DNA of 64,000 nucleotides from Sorghum bicolor (GCF_000003195.3 NC_012870.2:1645501-1709500), one strand, 5' to 3'; numbered from the stretch's first letter, positions 20,901-31,790 are shown. The notes: generated by a model from the sequence alone, not told the origin. A program made the numbers and translations.

Positions 20901-23900
20901 AGCAACATACATTTGCAATTTAAATAAAGTTTTGCAGTGGCATGTCAACCCCAAAAAAATGCATAGAAATGACATAAACCCATCTTTGGTGTCAGTACCA
21001 CAGATATTTAAGTACTCCCTCTGTATAGTATTTAGATGTCGTTTAGGACAGCGACACGGTCTCCAAAACACAACGTTGACCTCTTATTTTTATAAAAATA
21101 TTTAGGAAAAAATGATATATGTATACTTTTATGAAAGTATTTTTCAAGACAAATCTATTCATATAATTTTCACATTTGCAAACTCAACAATTTAAAAGTT
21201 ATTGATGATTTATAATTATATTCTCAATGTTTGACCCAAACCTTGTCCAAAACGACATCTAAATCCTATACGGAGGGAGTACATGGGGTTGGGCAAAATT
21301 CAAAAGGTTATTTTTGCTATGGAGAAGTATAACATGTGTGCAGAAAGAAAGAATATGCTCCAGAAAGGAGCATTCTTAAGTTAAAAGTGACAGTGTAAAC
21401 TCTAAACCATGCAGGTACAAGAAAGAATATGTCGAATTAAAGTCACATACAAGTTTCAGTGGAGCCACATGAGCAATAACTGATTTTACAGAACGCCCAT
21501 CAGAGCGACCTTCAAAGTCCATATAAACCAATGAGCATTTCACTTGAACCTAAAAAAATGTTCAGTATACCAGAGCACATGTAAAATCTCAATTATATAG
21601 ACATACATCAAGCTCTGCGACTGATGCAGAAATTAATGAAAGAAAACAAAGAGGAAAAAACTTACAGTCATCTCATTGGAAATGACTTTTGAGGGTGTTG
21701 AATCGAGAAGCAGGCGTGCTGAGCCATCATCAATCTTACCATCTAAACCATCTCCAGGACCCTGAAGAATACGACATGCTTGTCAGAACCTAGAATAATT
21801 CAATTGACTGTCATCTTGTATGGAGTTTCATGTATTTCCAGTTCTGTTCAAAACATCTCAGTTGTCACAAAGGAAAGCACAGAGTTTGCTAATTTGCTCC
21901 AATGGAACTGCCGAAGTATAGTTCAGTCGAGTCATCTGATCCAGTAAATGCAGCTCAAGTAACAATGAACAATAATTATATATGACAGACAGGTTATTTA
22001 CAGATGACCAACTTTAAAAACTCAACAGGCATGTGGGTGTATAAGCAAACTTACAAGCATCAGAGTATTATCCATTTCTTCTTGTTTCATCATATAATCA
22101 TCAGGGTTGATGACCTCACCAAAGTCATCCCATTCAGCAGTGTTTTCAAAAAAGGGAAACATTGGAGCAACACTGGTTGAAGGAGGTACAAATCCATCAA
22201 TGAGAATATCAGTGTTCCCACCAAAATGTGAACCAGCTGGTAGTACCACAAAGTAAAGAAGGATAGTCAACTATACATAACATGTCACATCAAATAGTAA
22301 AAACCTTACAGCATAATATAAGTTTGTAGAAACTAAATGGAACAGCAGACATGTTAGTATAAGCACTGTCTTGTCTACTTCAATATAGTTAACAATCACG
22401 AAAAGAGACATCAGACTTGATCAGGCCATTGCCTGAAGCAAGCAGAAAAAAAGTAGACAGTCAAAGAAACAGCAAGTGTACTCTAGAACTCGTTATCAGC
22501 AGATACACCATATTTAAGGTTGCATGTGTTCCTTTCAAAAAAAATAATAATAATAAGGTTGCATGTGTGGTAAGTTATGAGGGAGATTAACATCTAGGCA
22601 TATTATACCATTCGCAGATTTTCGAGATGAGCTTGCATCAATGACCATTGGGTCAGAAGCCTTGGCATTTGATCCAAGAGAAGCCTTCAGCTCCTCTTCT
22701 TTGACAAGGCTAGCCTTTAGCGCTTTTTCTTTTTTTATCCGTTCCTGTTCTTCTTCATAAGCCTTTAGTTCATCACCCACCAAAGGAATGCGCTTGCTCA
22801 TAGTGACCTTTACAGCTTTAGGGGGTGGGTCCACTTGGAGCATTCGAGCCAGTGTCCCAAACTGGATAGCACATGTTTTCTAGTCAGATAATTGCAAAAT
22901 GATACATGACACAACAATCATGCTTGTAAGAGAAAGAACATTAAGATTAAAAGAATGGAAGTTTAGTGGAAGTGAGGGTTCATGGTCATATACATTTTGT
23001 TCCAAGTGCGAGCAAGCACTGTCAGCAATCATAATTTGGAAGCTTAATACTTCCTGTGACATGTCATTCCGGATTGCTAGCTACTGAGAGCATGTGAGGA
23101 TTCATGACAAGAGTAACACACAGGAATGTACCTGTCCCTTCTCAGTAAAGAGCACTAGATTTCTTGCTTCATTTGCCATCTCAACAAATATGTCATGAGA
23201 AAAGCCAACCTCCAAACTTGCCATGGATGCTAGAACCACCTGCTAAATAATTGTTAACTTCAAGGTTCCAACAATACAGTAGAGAACAGAGAAATATGTT
23301 ACCCTAACCTTTGGAGCATCTCCCAATTTCTCAAGCTCTTCTTTGTTAATTATCAGCATTACCTTTCTGTGACATAGAACATCAAGAGTTGTTAATAATA
23401 GAATCAGATGGAGCACAATTTATTTATTAAACTGTTCCTTTAATACAAATATACAAAATCTGAGGTGCAGCATTGGTTAAAAAAGCTAATAGCATGGCTC
23501 AAATGATAGGCTTCTAATAACAGAACAACTGAGACAAGACACAATAAAACTGTGGCATCATGAGATGCATTAAAAGAGGATTTCTAGTGAACATAGCACA
23601 AAAAGAACCAAATGAAGGTTTAATTAGAACTTATTGCTGTTTGAGGTCATACTTCAACAAGAAGGCATTGGCTCTATTGCTTTCAAAAGATTTTGCTATC
23701 TGATCACGCATCCATTCAAGAAAACTCTTGACATAGTCAACAGTACTTGTCGACACATTTGTCAGAAAGTAGATAGGATACTGCAATCGCCGTTCATCCC
23801 AGTACTGTAACATATCAAGACAGTCAGCACATTATTGAAATAACAGGAATACAGAGTCCAGCAATAGTGTCGGAGATTTTTACCGTATCCAATAACAAAA

Positions 23901-26083
23901 GAAGTTCCAACACTCTACCAGCCGTATCAACAGGAAGTAGCACACTTCCACCAGTTGCTAGAACTTTAATTAATGAATCTGCATAAACCATGATGACATT
24001 AGACAACAGTACAACACCATGGCTAGGATGCATCACATATATAAAAAAAATAAAGGGTCAAAAACACATCATTTTGTAGCTCTGAAAGTATCTAACCATG
24101 GAACTTCATCATGAGATGACAAAACATAGATGCTAGAACTTACGAATACTACTGAAACTGCAAAAATCTAAACAGAATAACAAAAGCAAATTCAGTGTTG
24201 AGTGCTGTACCAATGAAATCTTGATCTTGCTTTTTTCTATAGCCTTGATTGTTCAAAGCATTGTAAGCATCGGTTATAAGAACAGCTGGCCGCACGAAAG
24301 ATCCAAGAACGGTGCCATTCAAATGCCTGGGAAAAATACAGCAATTTCGGTAGTTTATGCCTAAAAAACTAAATTAATTCTGGAAAAAACACAAGAAAGG
24401 ATCCAACCTCTCTTTCCGATGGTTGAAGTCAACAGCATACACAACATCCTCCCCATCTTTTGTAATCTTCCACACTGTACCCCCCAAAAGATGCCCAGCC
24501 ACATGTGGAGCAATAACAATCCCTTCACCTTTATCTACCAAGAGATATTACATGAGTAGATGCAGTGTAGCAAGCCAAAATGATGTACATCATCATGACC
24601 TTACTGACCATTCAGAAGGTAATTTTGTGAGTATTTCAATCTCACAACATTTTGGAATGCAGCATCAACATCATCCAAAGTAAACAAGTCAAAGTCTGAA
24701 ACTTGCTGCAAAAGAAATATTAAGTGGTAAGGGTCCACTGTGGACAAATATGGACTACAAAATGGGGTCCGGTTTTCTTTAGCACATTGGGATGGAGGGA
24801 GGGAGACTATATGGTATTGGAAATGAGTGTGGTTGAAAAGTGTATGCCCTAGGAAAATATTGAGCACCATGAAGCTTACCCATCGAGATAGGAAATGGTC
24901 GTACATGGTCAAAAGGCCAAGTCTAAACACGGGTTCTGTTGCATAAACTGGTGCAGAGAGCCCAAGATGTTTCATAGCATAAGGCAAAGCTCCTAGATGC
25001 ATCATGTCAGGATGTGACAGAAGAACAGCATCTACAGTTGGTGCAACCCTGAAAAATATACAGTATCTATTAGTGTAAGTGAAAACTAACAATCAATTTG
25101 CTTCGACGATAAATAGCATATTGACAACAATGACATGTACGCATCTGCAGTGATGGAAAATATCTCCTTTACTCAACTGCTGAGTGTAGATTTTGGAAAG
25201 AAAAATGGAGTGCATCCTTGCATCCATATCTATAAGATGTGTAAATACAACAAACGGCAGGGAAACGAATGGTGAAACGATTAGTCAGTGGGCAGGCAAT
25301 GCACAGCGATTGGAATGTGTTACACAAGGAGGCCAAAGTTTGGACAGAAGGAGCTACATGGTTTTATAGTGTCAGATAGAGACTTATTTGCATCCTCTTA
25401 CAAGAAACTAACAGATATGAGCAAGAGTGTCAATTACACTAGACTAGGCATAGAAGATGTGGCATGATAGCAGGCCATTCAGCAACAAACATGCATCTAA
25501 TCTAAGCACATAAATGTTTGGATGCATATGGATTTGTGAACATCCACCCTCCAACAAGCACACATGAATGCACATTGCGCAAGCACATCAGTCAAGTCAT
25601 TGAAACACGATGGAGATAGCATCGGTTGCAGCACACAAAACCCTTGGACTAGAGAATCCACGAGTCCATCTACTCCTAGTCACGCAGAGGCACCAATCAT
25701 CAGCCAGAATTTACACCACTCCCTTGATTACTGAACAAATCAATGTTGCATTGCATTGGGCCAGCCGTCAACCCATCTGAGCGCAGCCCCAGCCAAACTC
25801 CCGACTCACCGCCAGAGGCAATTCGTCCAAAAGGTACACAAAAATGTGCGTCGGGCGCAGGAACCACTTCCACACGGATAACTGAATCGACTACAAGCTA
25901 AGCTGACGAGTCACGAGAGCAAGAAGATGCGTACTTGGCGAGGGGTTGAAGTTGCGAGGTATCGCAGAGGTCCGTCCATCCGCAGTCGAGGAGGAAGCGG
26001 AAGCCGTCGACAGCGAGCAGGTAGCACAGGGGACCCTCCCCGTACGCCCCACTGAGAGGCGTCACCTGCACCGAAGTCCCCAT
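17960..26083 (-). CDS. CPSF100: CPSF100 / CPSF2, cleavage and polyadenylation specificity factor 100 kDa subunit, 18 exons
   Basis: Nuclear pre-mRNA 3'-end processing factor, partner of the nuclease CPSF73. Exons 5' to 3': 26083-25935, 25048-24880, 24705-24609, 24534-24408, 24326-24211, 23978-23884, 23804-23653, 23366-23309, 23239-23132, 22861-22609, 22236-22055, 21761-21666, 21549-21451, 20782-20651, 20304-20260, 19396-19232, 18600-18526, 18058-17960. All are GT-AG and join in phase to 738 residues, a normal plant CPSF100 length. It has an N-terminal metallo-beta-lactamase fold and a beta-CASP domain ([18 protein letters not shown] region), then a charged linker (Lys/Glu-rich, exon 10) and a C-terminal domain. 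The metal-binding motif is degenerate (SHPDMMH, residues 61-67, against HxHxDH in CPSF73), as expected for the inactive partner. Introns carry three MITEs, a LINE tail and a tandem repeat. Confidence 0.96.
18091..18242. mobile_element. short Tourist-like MITE in CPSF100 last intron
   Basis: Ends GACCTTGTTTGGAT and ATCCAAACACTTC are inverted. TAA duplications lie at 18088-18090 and 18243-18245. Length is about 150 bp, close to the final splice acceptor of CPSF100. Confidence 0.7.
18812..18955. repeat. 72 bp tandem duplication in a CPSF100 intron
   Basis: Units 18812-18883 and 18884-18955 are identical except for one base (GGATAATG against GGATAGTG). Such identity indicates a recent duplication, or a possible assembly artefact. 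Confidence 0.92.
19001..19142. mobile_element. degenerate Stowaway MITE in a CPSF100 intron
   Basis: The left end CTCCCTCCATTTCAAATTGT and a diverged right end (CGTTTGGAACTGAG) are flanked by TA at 18999-19000 and 19143-19144. A G-run lies just upstream. Confidence 0.6.
19588..19936 (-). mobile_element. 5'-truncated LINE 3' end in a CPSF100 intron
   Basis: A T-run (minus-strand poly-A) is followed by sequence whose minus strand encodes the C-terminal region of a plant LINE ORF2 ([20 protein letters not shown], about 19860-19935). Flanking ATGGACAACTTTTT (19574-19587) and ATGGATAACTTTTT (19937-19950) look like a 14 bp target duplication with one change. It reads in the same direction as CPSF100. 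Confidence 0.8.
21015..21279. mobile_element. Stowaway-like MITE in a CPSF100 intron
   Basis: Ends CTCCCTCTGTATAG and CTATACGGAGGGAG are inverted and flanked by TA (21013-21014 and 21280-21281). Length is 265 bp. The internal ends (ATTTAGATGTCGTTT / AACGACATCTAAAT) are also complementary. Confidence 0.88.
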
Positions 26084-26700
26084 CTGATCTGATAATCCCT
26101 TCGGCGGCAGCGGCGGCGGCGGCGGTTCGACGGCGAGCGGTGGCCGCAGGCGGAGGATTCCGCCTTAGGTGCCGTTTGGGAAGTGGGATATCAGGGGTGG
26201 GAATGGGATATGAGGAGGCAGTTGAACCCTAACCTATGTTTGGGTAGTGGGAAAGGGGTGTAGTACTGTAGCAGGAGGAAAGGGAAACTAGTGGGAGGGT
26301 GGGTTATGCCGGGAAATTGCGAAGCGGCCGAGAACGAGAAGCGTGGCGGCGTGAAGGAAGAGACTGGCAATAGAGAGGCAGGGCAGTGGAGCCGTGGAGG
26401 GGACGAGCGCGGAGACGGAGCTTCTTCCGCGCCGCCCGCGTGCGGAGAAGGCCGCTGAGCTCCGTCCGCGCCGAGCGGAGAAGGCCGCTGAAGAGCTCCG
26501 CCGCGGGAGGACACCGAAGCCACCGCACGGGCCGCCGGCGCTGCAGGTCACACGCCCCACACGAAGCCGCCGGAACAAGGCTTCTTTCTTGTCGGCAAGC
26601 AGGACGGAGGAGACACTTGCTGCTCCGGCGAGCAGGACGAAGGAGATGTAAGCTGTGGGTCCCATGCTAAATCCCAAACCCAAACCCAAATATGCCAAAC
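26084..26700. other. CPSF100 promoter side with a possible gene-fragment-carrying element
   Basis: Just upstream of the CPSF100 start is a GC-rich leader (26084-26165). From about 26166 to 26698 an AT-moderate left edge (GTGCCGTTTGGGAAGTGGGA) and a right edge with CCCAAACCCAAA...TGCCAAACATGG enclose a GC-rich core. The core has short direct repeats (GCGGAGAAGGCCGCTGA twice, at about 26442 and 26478). It may be a non-autonomous transposon carrying a captured GC-rich fragment. Neither ends nor target duplication are certain. Confidence 0.35.
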
Positions 26701-27032
26701 ATGGGTACTATGTTCGCTGAAAAGTCATGGCTTAAAGTATTATTTACAGATTTATTATAAGAAAAAAAAATACTACAGAAAGTCAATTTCCTTACCCTAA
26801 CCCATCTCCACTCATCTGTATGTGTATCCATATCCCATACCTAGAGTGAATGTGTCCAAAGTTGGCACTCGGAGGCATCACCTCCTTGTAAGCCCACTAA
26901 AAGACGTCACATACTTCCATTAGCTAGAGCTAGATTGTCTGGATCGCCACAGATCGAAGAATCCAACAAAAAACTAACACACTTTCGCGGTGACGGTAAG
27001 GTTTACAAGCAAATTAGTAACGGGTGCATCTA

Positions 27033-27316
27033 AAGATTGTTCGGAGAAGTAATGGATTCCTAGCGGGCTCTCTCGCTTGTGTTCAGGGCTCGGATGACGA
27101 TGATGGTAAGTCCCATAGGATCAAACTATTATTTTTGCTTCATTTTCCTCTTCAATATTACGCTGGGAAGTCACTAAGAATGGGAAAGCAAATATGTTGC
27201 ATTGTTTCTGAACTCACCTTAGTTTCATACCATCGCCCAATGCAATGGATGTGAGAGAATTTGAAAAGATGATGGCTTATTTGAACTTGTAGGTCACACT
27301 GAGTGGAATTTAATAT
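27033..27316 (+). pseudogene. fragment of the RNF170-type gene (exon 3, intron 3, start of exon 4)
   Basis: It aligns with 15195-15495 across the exon-intron border: GTGTTCAGGGC, ATGATGGTAAGTCC, AGGATCAAACTATT, ATTACGCTGGGAAGT, ATACCATCGCCCA and TGCAATGGATGTGAGAGA are all shared, and the acceptor TTGTAGGTC is kept. The intron is retained, so it arose from DNA duplication, not retroposition. It lacks exons 1-2 and the end, and cannot make a product. By eye, identity is roughly 80-90 percent. Confidence 0.92.
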
Positions 27317-27372
27317 AAATTTCACTTAAATATGAATCAATACAAATCCGACTATAATCCCTTGGAATCATT

Positions 27373-27545
27373 TGTGGGCCAAATTTCTAAAGCTTAGTGG
27401 TCCGTAAGCCCATTGGCTGTCATGGTGGGCCTTGGGTCTGGGCCTTGACGAGTAAAAGAACAGGTAGGGGATCTCGCTGGCCGAATGGCTCTTGCGGGTG
27501 GGATGGGATGGGATGGCGACGGCGGGCGTGTGCGGCTGGAGGCGG
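27373..27545. repeat. duplicated segment, paralogous to 16712-16850
   Basis: Shares in order CCCATTGGCTGTCATGGTGG, GGGTCTGGGCC, GACGAGTA, GGTAGGGGATC, GGCTCTTGCGGG and GGCGGGCGTGTGCGGCT-like sequence. Here it lies upstream of the mTERF gene and likely forms part of its promoter and 5' UTR. Confidence 0.85.
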
Positions 27546-28273
27546 CTCGGAAGAGGCACGGTGGAGACGCGGCCCCGCGGCGGAGCCCTCGCCTCTTCTT
27601 CTCCTACCCGCCGAGGGAGACGCTGGTGACCTGACGAACTGAGCCCACGGTCGAGAGGGGAGAAGACGGGGACAGCCGGAGGAGCGCGCGCGCGCAGGCG
27701 ACTAAGCGGATCCACCTAGTACAGTCGTACTCTCTTGTTCTTTCCCGTATCCTTAGCTAGATTTGTTCGCTGCGCTGCTCCCAAATTTCTTCTTGGCTGA
27801 TTGCTGCTTCACCTAGTGATCGCGTGGTCGTCTCGCGTTTGCTTATCGCCTTCCTCTTTTTGTCCTCTACTAGGCGGCACCTAGGAATCCCCTTGTTGCT
27901 GCATCGGGGCTTTTTTCTTGGCAGTTTTCCTGCTACCGTTACTGATATCTTGTTAGGATTCAGGGCTGATATAGGATTTCAATGTAATTGAATTGGTGGC
28001 AGCCGAAGCAATTTCTAGGTTTTGTTCGGTTCACTACTTGCTGTCCTCACTGCTTGAAATCACAATTAGCTTCCCTTTCTGTTCACCTCACCTGCATCGG
28101 TGTTCATTTCATACTAACATAACATTGATTGATTCCAGCTTTCTGCTTCTGTGCAGGATGTTGGTTGGCAGATCACCAGCACTGCCTTTGGTGACTGCTG
28201 AAACTCCTGCATTTGGCTTATTTATAACAGCTGTAAGATCCTCATTCCTCAATATAGCTTGCTCCTTTATAAG

Positions 28274-28888
28274 ATGTTGGCGAAACCACCAGCAATAACC
28301 CTTGAGCGCTTGCTTCTCAATTCCTCCTTTCAGCGCAATGTCTCGAGTGCAATGGTGGTGAAGCTTTCAGATAACAAATGTGGAGGAAAATTGAGTGTCG
28401 GGCGAAACATCGAGCCTGGGAAAAGCCGTCGGGAATGGCGGGCGCTATCGGCCGACCAAGCGCAAGCTTCTGTCATGGATGTCGATGAGGAGTGCAAACA
28501 AGTCCTCACTTCATTGGATTTCTCCAGCGAAGACGCTGAGAAGATGTTGAAGAAGGCCTTTGGCTGGATCCACTCCTCGTATTGGAGCGAGGAGAGAAAG
28601 AAGGAGGTTCCGAATTCCGAGGTTGTAACTGGAGTGCTGAACTACATCAGGAGCCTCGGGCTATCCGACGAAGACCTTCACAAGTTGCTGAAGAAGTTCC
28701 CGGAGGTTCTTGGGTGCGATCTTGACAGCGAGGTGAAGCTGAATGTGAGCAAGCTGGACAGTGACTGGGGGATAAATGGGAAAACTCTGAGGAGCCTTCT
28801 CCTGAGGAATCCAAAGGTTTTGGGATACAATATTGACTGCAGAGGGGATTGCATGGCCCAGTGCACCCGCTGTTGGGTTAGGTTCTAA
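28274..28888 (+). CDS. mTERF-family protein (short form)
   Basis: Mitochondrial/plastid transcription termination factor family; members bind organelle nucleic acid and act in organelle transcription or splicing. The 204-residue frame contains helical mTERF repeats with the typical spacing (VLNYIRSLGLSDEDLHKLLK, FPEVLGCDLDSEVK, LRSLLLRNPKVLGYNID) and ends in a Cys-rich tail CMAQCTRCWVRF, a C-terminus I associate with a small plant mTERF subgroup. I start at the ATG at 28274. The N-terminus is Arg/Ser-rich, compatible with an organelle transit peptide. A splice acceptor at about 28156-28157 (CTGTGCAG) suggests a 5' UTR intron. An ATG at 28158 begins a 46-codon frame overlapping the start out of phase. 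A polyadenylation signal AATAAA is at 29108-29113. Confidence 0.82.
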   Translation: MLAKPPAITLERLLLNSSFQRNVSSAMVVKLSDNKCGGKLSVGRNIEPGKSRREWRALSADQAQASVMDVDEECKQVLTSLDFSSEDAEKMLKKAFGWIHSSYWSEERKKEVPNSEVVTGVLNYIRSLGLSDEDLHKLLKKFPEVLGCDLDSEVKLNVSKLDSDWGINGKTLRSLLLRNPKVLGYNIDCRGDCMAQCTRCWVRF

Positions 28889-29544
28889 TGATGTTCTATT
28901 CTTCATCACCACATCATTGTTCAGAAACTTCAGACTTCATTTTGCTGGCTGAGTGAAAATTCAGATGACTATTATTGGCCACTTTCTGTAAACTAGCACC
29001 TGTCAAATATAGCCCAATTGTAGTTTGGTGGAAACTGGATAGGCAACTGTTAATTCTTGTGTACAACAAATTCAAGAGCCGAACCATGCTGTCTGTATAA
29101 AAGCTGCAATAAAAGGGGCCAATTCCTGAATGATCTGATACTTCAATCATTTGCTGTTGTTCTGTTTTGGATTTGTTTGGTCATGGGAGTAGTTCCATTG
29201 TCTTATTATGAGTTTCTGTCGGTTGTGCTTTGATGCATCCACCATTGTGTTGCCATGTTTCCCAAGATAAAGATGAAAAATGGAGACTGTGATAACCTAG
29301 TCTTGTCTTATGGTTTTGTTCATTGGTTGCTTACATGTGATCTGGATTCTTATAGTTCCTCACGCTTATAACCTGCTTTGTGATATTGTATTCAGAATTT
29401 ACTACGTCCTTAATGCTGTGTTGACACAAGTTGAACAAAATTACTACAGGCGATTTGCAAATTGCAATGGCCTATCAGTTGAAGATTTGGATTCCTTGCA
29501 TTTGGGTATGTTTTAGTGTACACTTTCCTACTAGTTCTACAGGC
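28889..29544. other. 3' side of the mTERF gene, no gene seen
   Basis: AT-rich DNA with the mTERF polyadenylation region near 29108. The open frame at 29310-29516 shows no recognisable domain and I do not call it. Confidence 0.5.
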
Positions 29545-29545
29545 T

Positions 29546-29667
29546 AAAATTGCCAATTGAGTGAGGACAAATCATTATTTAGTGTACCCTAAAATTGCCA
29601 ATTGAGTGAGGACAAATCATTCTTTAGTTTTTGTAGGCCAAAATGCCAATTGAGTGAGGACAAATCA
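29546..29667. repeat. three direct repeats beyond the STOP1-like stop codon
   Basis: The core TGCCAATTGAGTGAGGACAA with AAATCA following occurs three times (29546-29574, 29591-29619, 29640-29667), separated by 16 and 20 bp. The third copy lacks one T. They lie 34-155 bp past the STOP1-like stop codon, so probably in its 3' UTR. Confidence 0.93.
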
Positions 29668-29700
29668 GTTTTCATTTTTCTTTTTTGTTTTCTCCTGAGT

Positions 29701-30891
29701 TCAGAAATCAATTGCTGGTGCCCCAAAGAGATCAAATCCATCAAAATCACAGGAATCGAGCCCCATTGGCAATGGTGAGAGCGACCCTCGTCCGTCGTCG
29801 TCCTCCAGATATTGTCCTTGTCCACCATCCATGAGCGCGAAGCCCTTGATGTCAGAACAGACGAGACCATCGAGCACGGCGTCCGGGAAGAACTCCATGC
29901 TCGCCATTCTGCTCACTGCCTCGGTGTCCATCGTCGTCAGGCGACCAGAGCCAGTTCCGAGGCCGACAGCATTGGTAACAGCGTCGTCGTCCTCCGGTGG
30001 CAGCGCGGGCGCGTGGCCGTCGAAGGCGGCGACGTGGCCGAAGAGCTTGTCCTTCCTGGAGAAGGAGGTGCCACAGGAGCAGACCCATCGGTCGCGGCCG
30101 CAGTGCTTCTCGTGCGTGCGCAGGTCGGCGAGCACGGAGAAGCGCTTGACGTTGCACCGGCGGCAGGTGTAGCTCTTGTCGCAGTGGCTCCGGCGGTAGT
30201 GGTTCTTGACGCAGACGGCCGTCTTGAGCGGCTGGAAGCTCCGGTGCTCCCTGTTGCGCTTGCACCCGACGAAGGGGCAGGAGTAGAAGCACCGGGCCAG
30301 CGAGGACGACGGCGCGGAGGCGGGCTTGGCGAGCGCCGCCGCCGTCTTGTACTCCTCGCCGTGGCCGCGCATGTGCATGCGCAGGTTGGCGTCGCGCTTG
30401 AAGCCCTTGCCGCAGACCTTGCACGAGTGCACGTGCGGCGCCAGGATCTCCTCCTTGCCGAGCTCGATCACCTCGTAGGAGCCGGCCGGTGGCATGCGGC
30501 CATCGCTGTCGCCGTCGCCGTCGCCGTAGTCGTCCTCGGCGTGGAGGAGGTCATGGTCGGACGAGTCGCTGTCGCCGTCGTTCGGGGCCGGCGATCGGGC
30601 GGCGCCGTCGTCCTGGTCCGCCGCCGCGGCCCCGCCGCCACCGGTCGCGGCGAGGCTCTTGGAGATGGAGACGAGCTGCACGGCGATGCAGCTGAGCTCG
30701 GCCGACACCATCTGCCGCGGCGGGCGCGGCGCCGCGCCGATGATGGCGCGGAGGTGCGCGATCTTCTGCTCCAGGAATGTGAGGCACGTCAGCACCGCCG
30801 CCGGGTCGTCGTCGGTGCAGCCCCCGGCTTGGCTCTGCTCGCGCTGCTGCTGAGCCTCCATGGCATTATTGCCAAGATTGCAAACCTCCAT
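29701..30891 (-). CDS. STOP1/ART1-type C2H2 zinc-finger transcription factor, intronless
   Basis: Nuclear regulator of the STOP1 (sensitive to proton rhizotoxicity) family, which controls low-pH and aluminium tolerance genes in Arabidopsis and rice; that role here is inferred from family. The protein is 396 residues with four finger-like segments: C157/C160/H173/H177 (classical, [20 protein letters not shown]), C205/C210 with H231/H236, C243/C246 with H260/C264, and C271/C273 with H286/H293. The block [16 protein letters not shown] after finger 1 is a STOP1 signature. A helical N-terminal region (31-85) is followed by an acidic Asp-rich linker (94-130). The C-terminus is acidic with DFDGFDLFG, a possible activation region. 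ATG 30891 is preceded by a minus-strand TATA box at 31078-31084. It converges on the mTERF gene. Confidence 0.92.
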   Translation of the reverse strand: MEVCNLGNNAMEAQQQREQSQAGGCTDDDPAAVLTCLTFLEQKIAHLRAIIGAAPRPPRQMVSAELSCIAVQLVSISKSLAATGGGGAAAADQDDGAARSPAPNDGDSDSSDHDLLHAEDDYGDGDGDSDGRMPPAGSYEVIELGKEEILAPHVHSCKVCGKGFKRDANLRMHMRGHGEEYKTAAALAKPASAPSSSLARCFYSCPFVGCKRNREHRSFQPLKTAVCVKNHYRRSHCDKSYTCRRCNVKRFSVLADLRTHEKHCGRDRWVCSCGTSFSRKDKLFGHVAAFDGHAPALPPEDDDAVTNAVGLGTGSGRLTTMDTEAVSRMASMEFFPDAVLDGLVCSDIKGFALMDGGQGQYLEDDDGRGSLSPLPMGLDSCDFDGFDLFGAPAIDF

Positions 30892-31077
30892 GACGATGTC
30901 AATCGATCAATGGCTGATCTAGCTAGCTAATCGAGTGGGGGGATTGGATTGGCTTGTCTCAGTGGCCGATCAAGTTCTTGCTTGTGCTCTATGACGCTGT
31001 ACTACGTTTAGATCGTGTGTCGGTGGTGGTGAGTGGTGAAGTGATGAGTGCGTGTCCAGCTGAGCTAATCGAGCTGG

Positions 31078-31084
31078 TTATATG
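31078..31084 (-). promoter_or_regulatory. candidate TATA box of the STOP1-like gene
   Basis: The minus strand reads CATATAACC about 190 bp before the ATG, inside the GC-rich upstream region. Position and composition fit a TATA box; no start site can be confirmed. Confidence 0.4.
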
Positions 31085-31790
31085 GGCAGCGGTGCTATAG
31101 CTGTTCTGCTGCAGCTGCAGCCGCCACGTGTGCGTGGTGTGCGTGGGGTCCATGGCGGCGGCGGCGCGCTGCTCATCGTCATCGGGACCGGACTTGGTAA
31201 GCTCTTACGTCAGTGTCAACGTCAGTGCAGGTGGGAGGAAGACGGGAGGCGACAGCGAGGGATGGCACGAGCAGGCTGACCGGCGTCGTCGGGTGGCTGG
31301 CTGGCCGCTGGCCCTTGGGGCTCCGCCTTGGGCCATCAAAGCGACGCCTCGTTGCCCTTTCGGACAGCCACATCGGAGATCCACATGCGTACTACTAGGA
31401 GTAGCAGCAATTTCGCACGCGTTGAAAAGGCGGACGGGCCGGTTGACCCTGACGTACGTTGCAGTGGCAGGAGCTCGGTGATGCTCTAGCTTGCTCGCTC
31501 ATCCGTCTTGGTGAATGTTGATGGTCGTTTCCATGATCACTTGTGTTTTTTTTTTTTGTCCACAAAGAGACGTCAGCTGCCTGTCTCCTTTTTCTCTCTC
31601 GGGCATCTGACTATGTCCACGTGTTCACACAAGACACGGTGTGCCTTTTGATCTCTCGAGTAGAATCTGATTATGTTAATGTATGTTATATGTTCACACG
31701 TAACACAAGGCTAAATCTTAACATAAATAAATTTTCCAAAAACACGAGCATATGTAGGTTTCTTGTAGTGAAATTCCCACTTTGTTTTAA
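31085..31790. other. upstream region of the STOP1-like gene, no gene seen
   Basis: GC-rich to about 31500, then AT-rich. Two repeats of GTGTTCACAC-type sequence occur at 31620 and 31690. The open frames here carry no recognisable domain. Confidence 0.4.

Noticed and set aside
29546..29667. Three direct repeats as a CRISPR-like array
   Set aside because: Only three copies in a plant 3' region; local duplication is simpler.
29812..30930. 372-residue plus-strand frame opposite the STOP1-like gene
   Set aside because: Antisense shadow of a GC-rich coding exon; the minus-strand frame holds all the zinc-finger motifs.
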